Both the position numbers and the translations under genes were made by a program. Below are positions 7,877 through 15,860 of a DNA stretch of 20,533 nucleotides, one piece after another. Under the pieces are notes generated by a model that saw nothing but the letters and a program-made list of their open reading frames with translations, searched no databases and was not told the origin of the DNA. The DNA comes from an uncultured Bacilli bacterium (GTDB lineage: Bacteria; Bacillota_I; Bacilli_A; RF39; UBA660): positions 1 to 20,533 of the forward strand of contig CANQFI010000016.1 in NCBI GenBank assembly GCA_947598455.1, read 5' to 3'. The stretch's first letter is position 1. Every line of letters begins with the position of its first letter.

Positions 7877-9313
7877 CTACATTAATATTGCTATTGATAG
7901 AATAATAAAGACAATAATTATAAAGGAAACAACAAATTTCCAAATATATTGTAACCATTTTATATATGGAATATCAGCATAAGTTAAAGCCATTAATAAT
8001 AAGAAACTTGTTGGGACAAAGATAGTAGCAATAGCAGCACCTAAATGCCAAATAAGAGTAGCAGATGCTAAATCATCCATATAAGTAACTATTATGTATG
8101 CACCATATGCATTTCCAAATGTCGAAAAGTCGACACACAAAGTAAAGGCGATGATTGATATAAATGTTAAAGCAAAAATATTAAATGTACTTTTACCAAA
8201 TAAAGCATTAATAAAAGTAATAGGCCAATTATATCTACTTATCATCATAACAATAATATAAGTAAAACCATAAATGAATGCTACTTTAGAAATCTTTTTA
8301 ATACCTAAGCCAAAATTTTTAATAAAATTATCAAGTGAAGTTTTATTAGTTATAGCAAAGATTATTGTCATTATTAAGAAACAAAATATAGCATAAATTA
8401 ATTCTGTATTTTCACCAAAAGCACTTAAAGTTGTACCTAATAAAGTAGAAAATACTGGTACTTCTCCAACAATAGCAAAATTTTCAAATTTACTTTGTAG
8501 TTCAGAAAAAATTGTAATGTTAAAGCTTTCTTTCCAATCTATATAAGCAAGCATAGTAATAATTATCGTTAAAATAAAAATAGTTATATAAGGCCAAATT
8601 TTAACTCGTCTTCTCTTTGTTACTTTTGTTTCGTCCAATTCTTCAGGACAGAATATATCATATTTACCACCATCAGGTGATTTTTTATATTTATTCATGT
8701 ATATAATAGCAAATAAATTAAATAAGATATAAGCAGCTATAAAGATAGTTATTCGCAGTGGAAGTAATAACGATACAGGTTGTGGTAATGTATCTAGTAA
8801 TGAATTTATACTTTCCATACCATATGTACCAACAGTAAGACCTATCGTACCAATAAATAGTCCACCAAAAGCAGCACTAATAGCAGTTAATTTTTTGCAA
8901 CCATTTCGTAAAAAAACAGAGATAATAAATGGTATTATACAAAATAATACTAAAATTTGGCTACTTATTGATGTATATATCCCCATTATTAATGTAGTTA
9001 CAAGCATTGCTATAGCTTCTTTGCCTTCAATTAATTTTGCTGTTTTATCAACTAATTTTCGATAAGCTTTAGTCTGAGTCAATACACCATAGCATCCACC
9101 GATACTTAAAATATAAGCTATATAAGTCATTATAGTTTGGTTTGTAAATGTGTAATATACTGCATATATTAAATCAAATATACCAGCTCTTAGTTTACCA
9201 TAATCAGTGAATACTCCTGAATTATAATATCCTCCTGGAATAAACCAAGATAAAACAGCAATAAACAAAATTGCTATACAAACAATTATTATTTTATCGC
9301 TTTTTTTCTTCAT
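7877..9313 (-). CDS. DcuC/YfcC-like multi-pass membrane transporter
   Basis: 478-residue integral membrane protein with about a dozen hydrophobic segments and a cytoplasmic charged loop near the middle (about 205-240, KYKKSPDGGK...TKRRRVK). The N-terminus, one membrane helix ending in LSWFIPGGYYNSGVF, resembles the LTWIIPAGxYxR start of YfcC/DcuC proteins. IGGCYGVLTQTKAYRKLVDK (71-90) fits the following conserved GGF.GV...TGA helix. The family carries C4-dicarboxylates, short-chain acids or amino acids; the substrate here is unknown. Start ATG has a strong GGGAGGG site and a TATAAT close upstream. It is monocistronic: terminator directly behind the stop, AT-rich spacer in front. Family assignment rests on a few blocks, so other ion-transporter-superfamily members are possible. 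Confidence 0.65.
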   Translation of the reverse strand: MKKKSDKIIIVCIAILFIAVLSWFIPGGYYNSGVFTDYGKLRAGIFDLIYAVYYTFTNQTIMTYIAYILSIGGCYGVLTQTKAYRKLVDKTAKLIEGKEAIAMLVTTLIMGIYTSISSQILVLFCIIPFIISVFLRNGCKKLTAISAAFGGLFIGTIGLTVGTYGMESINSLLDTLPQPVSLLLPLRITIFIAAYILFNLFAIIYMNKYKKSPDGGKYDIFCPEELDETKVTKRRRVKIWPYITIFILTIIITMLAYIDWKESFNITIFSELQSKFENFAIVGEVPVFSTLLGTTLSAFGENTELIYAIFCFLIMTIIFAITNKTSLDNFIKNFGLGIKKISKVAFIYGFTYIIVMMISRYNWPITFINALFGKSTFNIFALTFISIIAFTLCVDFSTFGNAYGAYIIVTYMDDLASATLIWHLGAAIATIFVPTSFLLLMALTYADIPYIKWLQYIWKFVVSFIIIVFIILSIAILM

Positions 9314-9333
9314 TTTTGAACCCTCCCGTAAAA

Positions 9334-9363
9334 ATTATAACATAAATAATTAATTTTAGTCAG
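9334..9363 (-). promoter_or_regulatory. candidate promoter of the transporter gene
   Basis: Minus strand CTGACT (9363-9358), 18 nt, TATAAT (9339-9334). The start would be roughly at the SD GGGAGGG, giving a very short leader. A second possible -35, a perfect TTGACA, is at 9510-9505 but has no good -10 at the right distance. Confidence 0.45.
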
Positions 9364-9651
9364 AAAAGTAAATAAAATGGATATTATAAGATAAAAATAT
9401 TTTTAGAAATTTATATATATTTTATAATTATTAATATCAATTTTTTATATTTTTTTATATAAATATATAGTTTTATATTTATAAGTATCTCTAAAAACCA
9501 CACCTGTCAATCTATTTATAAAATACGCTAGTTAATTTTATATTTAATATGTAAAAAATGTCGTAATCCATCTTTAATATTTTTTAAATGTGACTTTTTA
9601 TTCTTTGATCTTTGAATAATTTAGATGGTATTTTAGTAGTTTTTAAATTAT
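9340..9651. other. AT-rich spacer with no supported gene
   Basis: About 310 bases of very AT-rich sequence with scattered TATAAT-like hexamers. On the minus strand two short open stretches in different frames carry Lys-rich, protein-like sequence: KTTKIPSKLFKDQR, and SHLKNIKDGLRHFLHIKYKIN ending in TAG. These may be worn-out coding remains downstream of the small ORF at 9652-9942. No RNA gene, repeat or riboswitch core was seen. Confidence 0.4.
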
Positions 9652-9942
9652 TTATTTAACTTGGCTTTTTTTAGGCAATTTTTGATTTATTTTATTACTT
9701 TTTCGATTATTTCTTCTTTGTTTAGGCAAGGTATTAATATTGTCATTTTCATAATTTATTCCTTCACAAATAATTAATAATGCCACAATTACTAATGACA
9801 ATAATGCTCGATAATCAAAAAATGAATGTTGGTAAGCATGGGCAAATAAAATAACGTACCTTTCAAAAGTTATCATACATATAAATAGTAAAATATTTAT
9901 TAATTTTCTTTTTTCTTTATTTAATAATAAAATATAAATCAT
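9652..9942 (-). CDS. doubtful small membrane protein, possibly a gene remnant
   Basis: 96-residue open frame with two or three hydrophobic stretches (about 1-8, 14-34 and 46-60) and a very basic Asn/Lys/Gln-rich tail (from about 72). Not recognised. Against it as an intact gene: no Shine-Dalgarno site precedes the ATG, and the frame stays open and hydrophobic for about 19 codons upstream (...ETAIVLLVSAVILIL) without a usable start, as if the true N-terminus has been lost. It has no terminator of its own and is followed by the decayed-looking spacer. It could be a pseudogene of a larger membrane protein or a chance frame in AT-rich DNA. Confidence 0.35.
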   Translation of the reverse strand: MIYILLLNKEKRKLINILLFICMITFERYVILFAHAYQHSFFDYRALLSLVIVALLIICEGINYENDNINTLPKQRRNNRKSNKINQKLPKKSQVK

Positions 9943-10042
9943 TAATATTAATATTACTGCACTTACTAATAATACTATTGCTGTTTCATTAATGCATTAA
10001 TTGGTATGTTATTTTATAAAAGTACTTTATTATTTATAAGTT

Positions 10043-10074
10043 AAAAAAAAGATAAAGATTACTCCTTATCTTTT
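10043..10074 (-). terminator. intrinsic terminator of lysS
   Basis: Minus strand: 9-bp stem AAAAGATAA (10074-10066) / TTATCTTTT (10055-10047), 10-nt loop, U-run to 10043. The lysS stop codon (10059-10061) lies in the loop. Confidence 0.85.
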
Positions 10075-11555
10075 GATCTTTCTTTCATAGTTGGGAATAA
10101 TAGAACATCACGAATTGATTCTTGTTCTAAGAAAAGCATGCATAATCTATCAATACCATATCCTATTCCACCTGCTGGTGGCATACCATATTCTAGAGCT
10201 TCAATGAAGTCCATATCAATGTCATTTGCTTCTTCATTACCTAAATCTTTCTCTTTTAATTGTTCTTCAAATCTTTCTAGTTGATCGACAGGATCATTTA
10301 GTTCAGTATAAGCATTAGCAAATTCTTTACCAGCAATAAATAATTCAAAGCGATCTACAAATCTTGGATCTTCAGGATTCTTTTTAGTTAATGGACTTAT
10401 TTCGACTGGATGACCATATAGGAATGTAGGTTGAATTAAAGTTTCTTCAACATATTTTTCGAAGAATAGATTAATAATATGACCTACTGTATGTTCATGT
10501 TCTTGAACTTCAATATGATGTTCTTCAGCTAGTTTAAGAGCTTCATCAATGGTCATTTCTTTTTTGAAATCAATACCAGTTTTTTCTTTTATGGCATCAA
10601 CCATACTAATTCTTTTCCATGGTCCTTCAAGGTTTATTTCATAACCACCAAATTGATAATTTGTTTTACCAATAACATCTTTAGCAATTGTTTGATACAT
10701 ATTTTCAGTTAAGTCCATCATACCTTCTAAATCACTATATGCTAAGTAAGCCTCCATTAATGTAAATTCCGGATTATGTTTTGGATCCATTCCTTCATTT
10801 CTAAATACTCTTCCAATTTCATAAACTGCTTCCATACCACCAACTAGTAATCTTTTTAAAGGTAATTCAAGAGCAATACGTAAGTACATATCCAAATCTT
10901 GAGTATTATGATGTGTAACAAATGGACGAGCACTAGCTCCTGTTAACAATGTTGATAATATAGGGGTTTCAACTTCAGTAAAACCTTGATTATCCATAAA
11001 GTTTTGAATACATCTAATTATTTTAGGTCTTAAGAAAGCAACTCTTTTAGAATCTTCATTCATTATTAAGTCTACGTAACGTCTTCTATATCTTTCTTCT
11101 ATATCAGTTAAACCATGGAATTTCTCTGGTAATGGTTTTAATGCTTTAACTAAATGTGTATATTCTAAACATTTTATTGTTAATTCACCTGTTTTAGTTT
11201 TCATAATCTTACCATGAACACCAACGATATCACCGATATCAGCGCTTTTAAATAAGTTATATGCATCTTCACCTACATCATTTATTGATATATATATTTG
11301 AATTGAACCGGTTTTATCTTTGATAGTAAAGAATGAGGCTTTCCCCATTTTTCTAATGAACATTATTCTTCCTGCAACAGTTGCTTTATCATCCATGCTT
11401 TCAAAAGCATCATGTTCTACATCTGCATATTTTTCTTTTAGTTCATTAGCATAGGCATCTCTTTCAAATCTATGACCGAAAGGATCTAAACCTAATTCTC
11501 TTAATTTGTCAGCTTTCTCTCTTCTTACTAATTCTTGTTCTGTAAATTCGCGCAT
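10059..11555 (-). CDS. lysS: lysyl-tRNA synthetase, class II
   Basis: Charges tRNA-Lys. 498 residues, almost the same as B. subtilis LysS. N-terminal OB-fold anticodon domain with VAGRIMFIRKMGKASFFTIKD (60-80), the conserved linker DIEERYRRRYVDLI (151-164), class II motif 2 FRNEGMDPKHNPEFTLMEAY (251-270), ELNDP near 425, and motif 3 GGIGYGIDRLCMLF near the C-terminus. The frame is open back to a TTG at 11597, but the ATG at 11553-11555 has AGGAG at 7 nt and starts at the usual family position. A TGATATACT extended -10 stands 26 nt upstream of the start codon, so it can be transcribed separately from the upstream gene 44 nt away. The leader is too short for a T-box. Confidence 0.97.
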   Translation of the reverse strand: MREFTEQELVRREKADKLRELGLDPFGHRFERDAYANELKEKYADVEHDAFESMDDKATVAGRIMFIRKMGKASFFTIKDKTGSIQIYISINDVGEDAYNLFKSADIGDIVGVHGKIMKTKTGELTIKCLEYTHLVKALKPLPEKFHGLTDIEERYRRRYVDLIMNEDSKRVAFLRPKIIRCIQNFMDNQGFTEVETPILSTLLTGASARPFVTHHNTQDLDMYLRIALELPLKRLLVGGMEAVYEIGRVFRNEGMDPKHNPEFTLMEAYLAYSDLEGMMDLTENMYQTIAKDVIGKTNYQFGGYEINLEGPWKRISMVDAIKEKTGIDFKKEMTIDEALKLAEEHHIEVQEHEHTVGHIINLFFEKYVEETLIQPTFLYGHPVEISPLTKKNPEDPRFVDRFELFIAGKEFANAYTELNDPVDQLERFEEQLKEKDLGNEEANDIDMDFIEALEYGMPPAGGIGYGIDRLCMLFLEQESIRDVLLFPTMKERSKDKE

Positions 11556-11580
11556 AGTTTCACTCCTCTTATTATTTTTA

Positions 11581-11589
11581 AGTATATCA
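11581..11589 (-). promoter_or_regulatory. extended -10 promoter of lysS
   Basis: Minus strand TGATATACT (TG-n-TATACT, 5 of 6) in the 44-nt gap before the lysS start. No strong -35. Read-through from the paralogous pair upstream is also possible, since no terminator separates them. Confidence 0.45.
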
Positions 11590-11599
11590 TTTATCAATC

Positions 11600-12565
11600 T
11601 TATTGACTAGTGTCTTCAATATTTTCTGGTACTAGTTGCATAATTAAACATTTTCTATCGTCTTCACTTTTTTCTAATTCTTTCATTTCATTTACTAAAG
11701 ATTTTAGCTCGTTAACAACGGGAATCTGACCATTATAAAAATCTAAATAAACCTGGGGAATAACATTTTCAAAGCCATAACTTTTAATTAGTTCATGCAA
11801 CTCTTCAGTAGTTATTTGTTTAGTAAATGGCCAAAGGTCTGCATAGTCACCATTTTTATGAACAAATGGAGTTTTAATGTAGCGAACTACCTGGTTACTT
11901 TTCTGTAAATTATAAGCTCCATTAACTATGACATTTAATAAGCCATAATCTTTAATAGCTGTTAAAGTATAACCTATTTCTTCGCTATTAAATTCATATT
12001 TCGTAAAGTATTTAGATGTTTTAGGAACTATACCTTTTTTATCGGCGCCTTTTTTACTGTATTGTTCGTCTATAGCTAAGATATCAATCTTCTTTGTATG
12101 AAACTCATATATATGAGGTATACCATCTAACTCACGATACATTTGTTGGTATCTAATATCACATAAAGTATCATTTTCAGGATTGTATTGAATATAGTAA
12201 ACCATTCCATCATAACCATCAATATCTTCATGAGGTAATTTTTTCATGCCAATCATGAATTCTTTTTTATATTTATCTACCATATATATTTTACCTTCAT
12301 CAGAATAGTAAAAATAATTATCTCCTAATTTTATCATACCAATAGTTTTATCTTCTTTTAATTGAAAGGGTGTTATGGAATAGTTTTTAATCTCTTTTTT
12401 TATATAAAGACAATTATTATGATTACGAACAATAAAACTTACTTCGTTGTTATCTAATACAGCATAGACGACTACTTCTTTATCGCCAAAATATTCATAA
12501 ACATGCCCCATTATGTTAGGAATTTTTTCAATAATATCATCAGTACATCTAGTTATTCTCGTCAT
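11600..12565 (-). CDS. protein of unrecognised family, paralogue B of a tandem pair
   Basis: Not recognised. 321 residues, soluble, no signal peptide or membrane segment. It is collinear with the gene directly upstream: DGYDGMVYYIQYNPENDTL (116-134) matches DGYNGMICYVQYNPTNDMR (117-135), YEFHTK matches YEYHTR, and SYGFENVIP (262-270) matches SYGFKTSIP (261-269), followed by an equivalent Glu/Lys-rich helix. The frame is open to an ATG at 12583, but starting at the ATG of 12563-12565 gives an ungapped N-terminal match to the paralogue (shared Met1, Ile4, Thr8, Ile12, Ile18, Tyr23, Phe26), so that start was chosen. It overlaps the upstream gene by 17 nt, with GGAG 12 nt before the ATG. Next gene is lysS. 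No catalytic motif is evident. Confidence 0.7.
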   Translation of the reverse strand: MTRITRCTDDIIEKIPNIMGHVYEYFGDKEVVVYAVLDNNEVSFIVRNHNNCLYIKKEIKNYSITPFQLKEDKTIGMIKLGDNYFYYSDEGKIYMVDKYKKEFMIGMKKLPHEDIDGYDGMVYYIQYNPENDTLCDIRYQQMYRELDGIPHIYEFHTKKIDILAIDEQYSKKGADKKGIVPKTSKYFTKYEFNSEEIGYTLTAIKDYGLLNVIVNGAYNLQKSNQVVRYIKTPFVHKNGDYADLWPFTKQITTEELHELIKSYGFENVIPQVYLDFYNGQIPVVNELKSLVNEMKELEKSEDDRKCLIMQLVPENIEDTSQ

Positions 12566-13526
12566 CTTGTATTTCTTCTCCATCCATTGTAAATTTTAAA
12601 ACTACTGGACTACCATCAGTATAGTCTTTAGTTTCTTCTACTTCTTTCATTAAATTAGCCAATTCTTGATATATTTTAACTTCTGGTAATTCATCATTAT
12701 GATAATCCATTAGTAACTTTGGAATAGAAGTTTTAAAACCATAAGATTCTAAATAATTATTTAAATCTTCTATTTTATATTGATTACAGAACGGGAATAA
12801 TGATATTGCTTGATAATTTTTAGAAATTAAAAGTTCACGATAATATCTAGTTATATTAATACTTCCTTGAAGACTAACAACATTTTGACTAATAGCAGCT
12901 TCAATGCCAAACTCTTTCATGGTTGCTAATTTATAATAAGTTGGCTCATCGCGATAGTCAAAAGTTCTTTTAATATATGTTTTTGAACAGAAAGGAAGTT
13001 TTATTCCTTTGTCTCTTGCTAAAACATGTTTTTCAATTTTTATTTGGAAAGGCACTCTAGTATGATATTCATATATTTTAGTTTTATTATTATAAATATT
13101 TTGTTGATACACTATCATAACACGCATATCATTTGTAGGATTATACTGAACATAACATATCATACCATTATATCCGTCGTTATCTGGACCATTTGGTCTT
13201 TCAAATAAATCTAGACATTCTGTCATACCATCTTTGCGACTTTGAAAAACTTTTCGATTATTTTGTGTATGCATTTCATAATCATCAAATGCTATATCTG
13301 ATACTTGGTAGTTTTCATCTATAGCAAACATTTGATAATTAACAACATTCTCTTCAAGTTCAAAAATAGTAAAAAGGTTTTCGTTACGATGAAGAATCTT
13401 TTCTTCCTCATTTATAGAAATTTTGTAATATACACCATCAACATTTTGAAATAAATCATAACATGCTTGAAAGATAGGTTGATATTTTTTTATATCTTTA
13501 TATGTTAATTCACCAATTGTTATCAT
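12549..13526 (-). CDS. protein of unrecognised family, paralogue A of a tandem pair
   Basis: Not recognised. 325 residues, soluble, mixed strand/helix composition rich in Tyr and Asn. The conserved core with paralogue B is a DGY(N/D)GM..Y(V/I)QYNP.ND segment (117-133), YQQ and Y(E)YHT (140-156), a middle helix with (K/Y)xxGx (about 203-208), NITRYYR (224-230), LFPF (243-246), SYGF...IPK..(M/L)D(Y/F) (261-275) and an acidic C-terminal tail. SD GGTG at 6 nt and a TTGCTA-N17-TATAAT promoter support the start. First gene of a two-gene unit that reads into lysS. The duplication has diverged strongly, which suggests two jobs or a heteromeric complex; both are inference. Confidence 0.75.
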   Translation of the reverse strand: MITIGELTYKDIKKYQPIFQACYDLFQNVDGVYYKISINEEEKILHRNENLFTIFELEENVVNYQMFAIDENYQVSDIAFDDYEMHTQNNRKVFQSRKDGMTECLDLFERPNGPDNDGYNGMICYVQYNPTNDMRVMIVYQQNIYNNKTKIYEYHTRVPFQIKIEKHVLARDKGIKLPFCSKTYIKRTFDYRDEPTYYKLATMKEFGIEAAISQNVVSLQGSINITRYYRELLISKNYQAISLFPFCNQYKIEDLNNYLESYGFKTSIPKLLMDYHNDELPEVKIYQELANLMKEVEETKDYTDGSPVVLKFTMDGEEIQDDENN

Positions 13527-13549
13527 ATTTTCACCAACTTTTGCGTTTT

Positions 13550-13578
13550 ATTATAACTTTTTTATAATAATATAGCAA
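13550..13578 (-). promoter_or_regulatory. sigma-A-type promoter of the paralogous pair
   Basis: Minus strand TTGCTA (13578-13573), 17-nt spacer, TATAAT (13555-13550), 23 nt before the start codon. It directly follows the terminator at 13580-13609. Confidence 0.6.
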
Positions 13579-13579
13579 T

Positions 13580-13609
13580 AAAAAAGACAAACTTATTTAT
13601 TATTTGTCT
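13580..13609 (-). terminator. intrinsic terminator upstream of the paralogous pair
   Basis: Minus strand: stem AGACAAA (13609-13603) / TTTGTCT (13591-13585), 11-nt loop, then T to 13580. It ends transcription coming from typA or from a lost gene in 13610-13824. Confidence 0.7.
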
Positions 13610-13824
13610 AATAATTAATTTTTTAAAGCTTTTAAAATATTTTTAACTAAGCCATTTGCATATTTAATTGTTTGGTTATTTGAATTATATTTAATATTAT
13701 AAATAGAACAAAATTAAAAGGAATGTCACCTATTTAATTCAGGTTACAATCCTTAAATAATTAAACTATTCAACATTTGGAGAATAGTTAAAATGTAGTT
13801 TTTTTTCAGGAAGTTTACTCTTTT
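13610..13824 (-). other. typA 3' region with two hairpins and a possible gene remnant
   Basis: No intact gene. On the minus strand there is a hairpin AACTATTC/GAATAGTT (13789-13782 with 13771-13764). A longer imperfect one (13754-13718, arms AAGGATTGTAACC and GGTGACATTCCTT, 11 of 13 paired) is followed by TTTTAATTTT and could be a typA terminator. Then comes an open stretch of 32 sense codons ending in TAA at 13615-13617, with the tail NQTIKYANGLVKNILKALKN and no start codon. This stop sits 5 nt before the terminator at 13609, the spacing real genes show here, so the stretch may be the 3' end of a decayed gene. Confidence 0.4.
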
Positions 13825-15636
13825 TTATTTTCTGTTTAACCTAAATCTTTCATTTGGATCTAAGACCTTTTTTCTCAATCTTATAGCACTAGGAGTTACT
13901 TCAACATATTCGTCATCTTCTATAAATTCTAAAGCTTCTTCTAAAGTAAATGTTTTAGGTTTTATTAAAGCAATTGCTTCATCACTACCAGATGCTCTTG
14001 TATTTGTTAATTGTTTATTTTTACAAGGATTAACATTTAAATCATTTTCACGGTTATTGATACCTACTATCATACCTACATAAACTTCTTCAGCTGGGCC
14101 AACAATTAAAGTACCTCTATCTTGTAAGTTAAATAATGAGAAACCTAGTGTCTTACCATTTTCCATTGAAACTAGAACGCCATTTTTGCGACCATTTATT
14201 TCACCAACATATGGTTTATAATCTTCAAAACTACGTATCATAACACCTTCACCTTTAGTATTAGTAATAAAGGCGCTACGATAACCGATTAAGCCACGTG
14301 TTGGAGCACTAAATTCTAAGTGAACATAATTATTTTCATCATTATTCACAACTTCTAACGTAGCTTTTCTTTCTTGTAAATCATTAATTATTGTTCCTGA
14401 ATAATCAGAAGGACAATTAACAATAACTCTTTCAAATGGTTCACACTTTTTACCATCTATTTCTTTATATAATACTTCTGGCTTTGATACACTTAATTCG
14501 TATCCTTCACGACGCATATTTTCAAGTAAAATAGATAAGTGTAGTTCACCACGACCTGATACTTTATAGCCGTCTGAATCAGGTAGTTCTTCAACTTCAA
14601 GGCCTACGTTAGTTTCAAGTTCTTTTTCTAGTCTTTCTTTAATATGACGATTTGTTAAGAATTTACTAGCTTTATCTTTACCAGCAAATGGACTTGAATT
14701 GACTAGAAAATCCATGCTTAAAGTTGGTTTTTCGATAATAATTGGTGCCATTGGATCAATATGGTCTTTATCGCATACTGTATCTCCAATAGATATATCT
14801 GGACAACCAGCAAATGTTACAATATCACCATAGAAGGCTTCACTTTTTTCGACTCTTTTAATTCCTTCTTCAACAAATAATTTAGATATTCTAAATGAAG
14901 AAATAGTACCATCATTACGAGATAAGGCAACAGTCTGTCCATTTTTTATTTTTCCCTTAGTTACACGGCCAATTCCTAGACGACCGATGAATGAATCATA
15001 ATCAAGAGAACTTACTTGTAATTGTAATGGATCATTTTCATTTCCTTCATATGGTTTACATTGTTTTAAGACAATATCTAATAATGGAGAGATATTTGTA
15101 CCTGGTTCATCTAATGATAATTGTGCAATACCATCCCTAGCTGTACCATAAACAATTGGAAAATCTAATTGTTCATCAGTAGCATTTAATTCCATAAATA
15201 AATCAAATGTCATATCAACGACAGTTTCAGGACGAGCATCTTTTTTATCTATTTTATTAATAAATAAAATTGGTTTTAAATTTTGTTCTAAGGCTTTCTT
15301 TAAGACAAATCTTGTTTGAGGCATTGGTCCTTCTGCTGCATCAACAAGTAAGATAACTGTGTCTACTGTTTTCATGATACGTTCTACTTCTGATGAGAAA
15401 TCAGCATGTCCTGGTGTATCAACAATATTTATTTTATAATCTTTATATCTAATTGCACAATTTTTAGAATAGATTGTAATACCTCTTTCTCTTTCGATAT
15501 CATTACTATCCATTACACAATCGACTACTTCTTCATTTTCTCTAAAAACGCCATTTTGATTAAGTAAAGCATCAACTAATGTACTTTTACCAGCATCAAC
15601 ATGCGCCACTACCGCTATATTAATTATTTTATCCAT
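13825..15636 (-). CDS. typA: TypA/BipA translational GTPase
   Basis: Ribosome-binding GTPase of the EF-G family, involved in ribosome assembly and stress or cold growth. 603 residues (B. subtilis about 612). G1 AHVDAGKST (11-19), G2 [11 protein letters not shown] (49-59), G3 DTPGHADF (73-80), G4 NKID (127-130), then the TypA-specific [16 protein letters not shown] stretch, EF-Tu-like domain 2, and the TypA C-terminus with [22 protein letters not shown] and [21 protein letters not shown]1 differs from the usual HVDHGKTT and reads like RF3/TetM-type GTPases, but the C-terminal half fixes the identity. The frame is open to a TTG/ATG region 45 nt earlier, but the ATG at 15634-15636 with GGGGAAG upstream gives the standard start. 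Monocistronic with its own promoter. Confidence 0.96.
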   Translation of the reverse strand: MDKIINIAVVAHVDAGKSTLVDALLNQNGVFRENEEVVDCVMDSNDIERERGITIYSKNCAIRYKDYKINIVDTPGHADFSSEVERIMKTVDTVILLVDAAEGPMPQTRFVLKKALEQNLKPILFINKIDKKDARPETVVDMTFDLFMELNATDEQLDFPIVYGTARDGIAQLSLDEPGTNISPLLDIVLKQCKPYEGNENDPLQLQVSSLDYDSFIGRLGIGRVTKGKIKNGQTVALSRNDGTISSFRISKLFVEEGIKRVEKSEAFYGDIVTFAGCPDISIGDTVCDKDHIDPMAPIIIEKPTLSMDFLVNSSPFAGKDKASKFLTNRHIKERLEKELETNVGLEVEELPDSDGYKVSGRGELHLSILLENMRREGYELSVSKPEVLYKEIDGKKCEPFERVIVNCPSDYSGTIINDLQERKATLEVVNNDENNYVHLEFSAPTRGLIGYRSAFITNTKGEGVMIRSFEDYKPYVGEINGRKNGVLVSMENGKTLGFSLFNLQDRGTLIVGPAEEVYVGMIVGINNRENDLNVNPCKNKQLTNTRASGSDEAIALIKPKTFTLEEALEFIEDDEYVEVTPSAIRLRKKVLDPNERFRLNRK

Positions 15637-15671
15637 ATAACTTCCCCACTTCTTTTTAAAATCTAAGCTAC

Positions 15672-15700
15672 ACAATACCACATTTTGGAGTAAAAAACAA
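15672..15700 (-). promoter_or_regulatory. candidate typA promoter
   Basis: Minus strand TTGTTT (15700-15695), 17-nt spacer, TATTGT (15677-15672), with a TG one base before the -10. The 5' leader would be about 30 nt. Confidence 0.5.
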
Positions 15701-15783
15701 GTTTATTTATGGATTATTGGGATTATTTAACACTTAATTCCATTTTATTTTTAATTTTTTAGAATTTTGCTAAAAAATTATGA

Positions 15784-15830
15784 GTTATCGACCACTTTTG
15801 TACTAATTATATATGAAATTGGTCGATAAC
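15784..15830. repeat. 47-nt palindrome-ended repeat, copy 1 (downstream of the ATPase)
   Basis: Perfect 11-bp inverted arms GTTATCGACCA (15784-15794) and TGGTCGATAAC (15820-15830) enclose a 25-nt AT-rich centre. The same arms with a centre of identical length (18 of 25 bases equal by hand alignment) recur in the same orientation at 17142-17188, so the pair brackets the ATPase gene. The ATPase stop codon is 30 nt away. On the minus strand the hairpin precedes a T-run (CATAATTTTTT), so it might also end ATPase transcription. Confidence 0.9.
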
Positions 15831-15860
15831 ATTAATGGTTCAGAAAGAAATAAAATTTTT

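Noticed and set aside
9482..9510. Promoter from the perfect TTGACA at 9510-9505 (minus strand)
   Set aside because: The hexamer 17 nt downstream (TACTTA) is a poor -10; the TATAAT pair nearer the transporter gene is better placed.
12566..12583. Six-residue N-terminal extension of paralogue B
   Set aside because: No SD precedes the ATG at 12583, and the ungapped alignment with paralogue A begins at the Met of 12563-12565.
13026..13208. Plus-strand frame of 60 codons
   Set aside because: Antisense shadow of paralogue A; Ile/Phe-rich low-complexity translation without SD.
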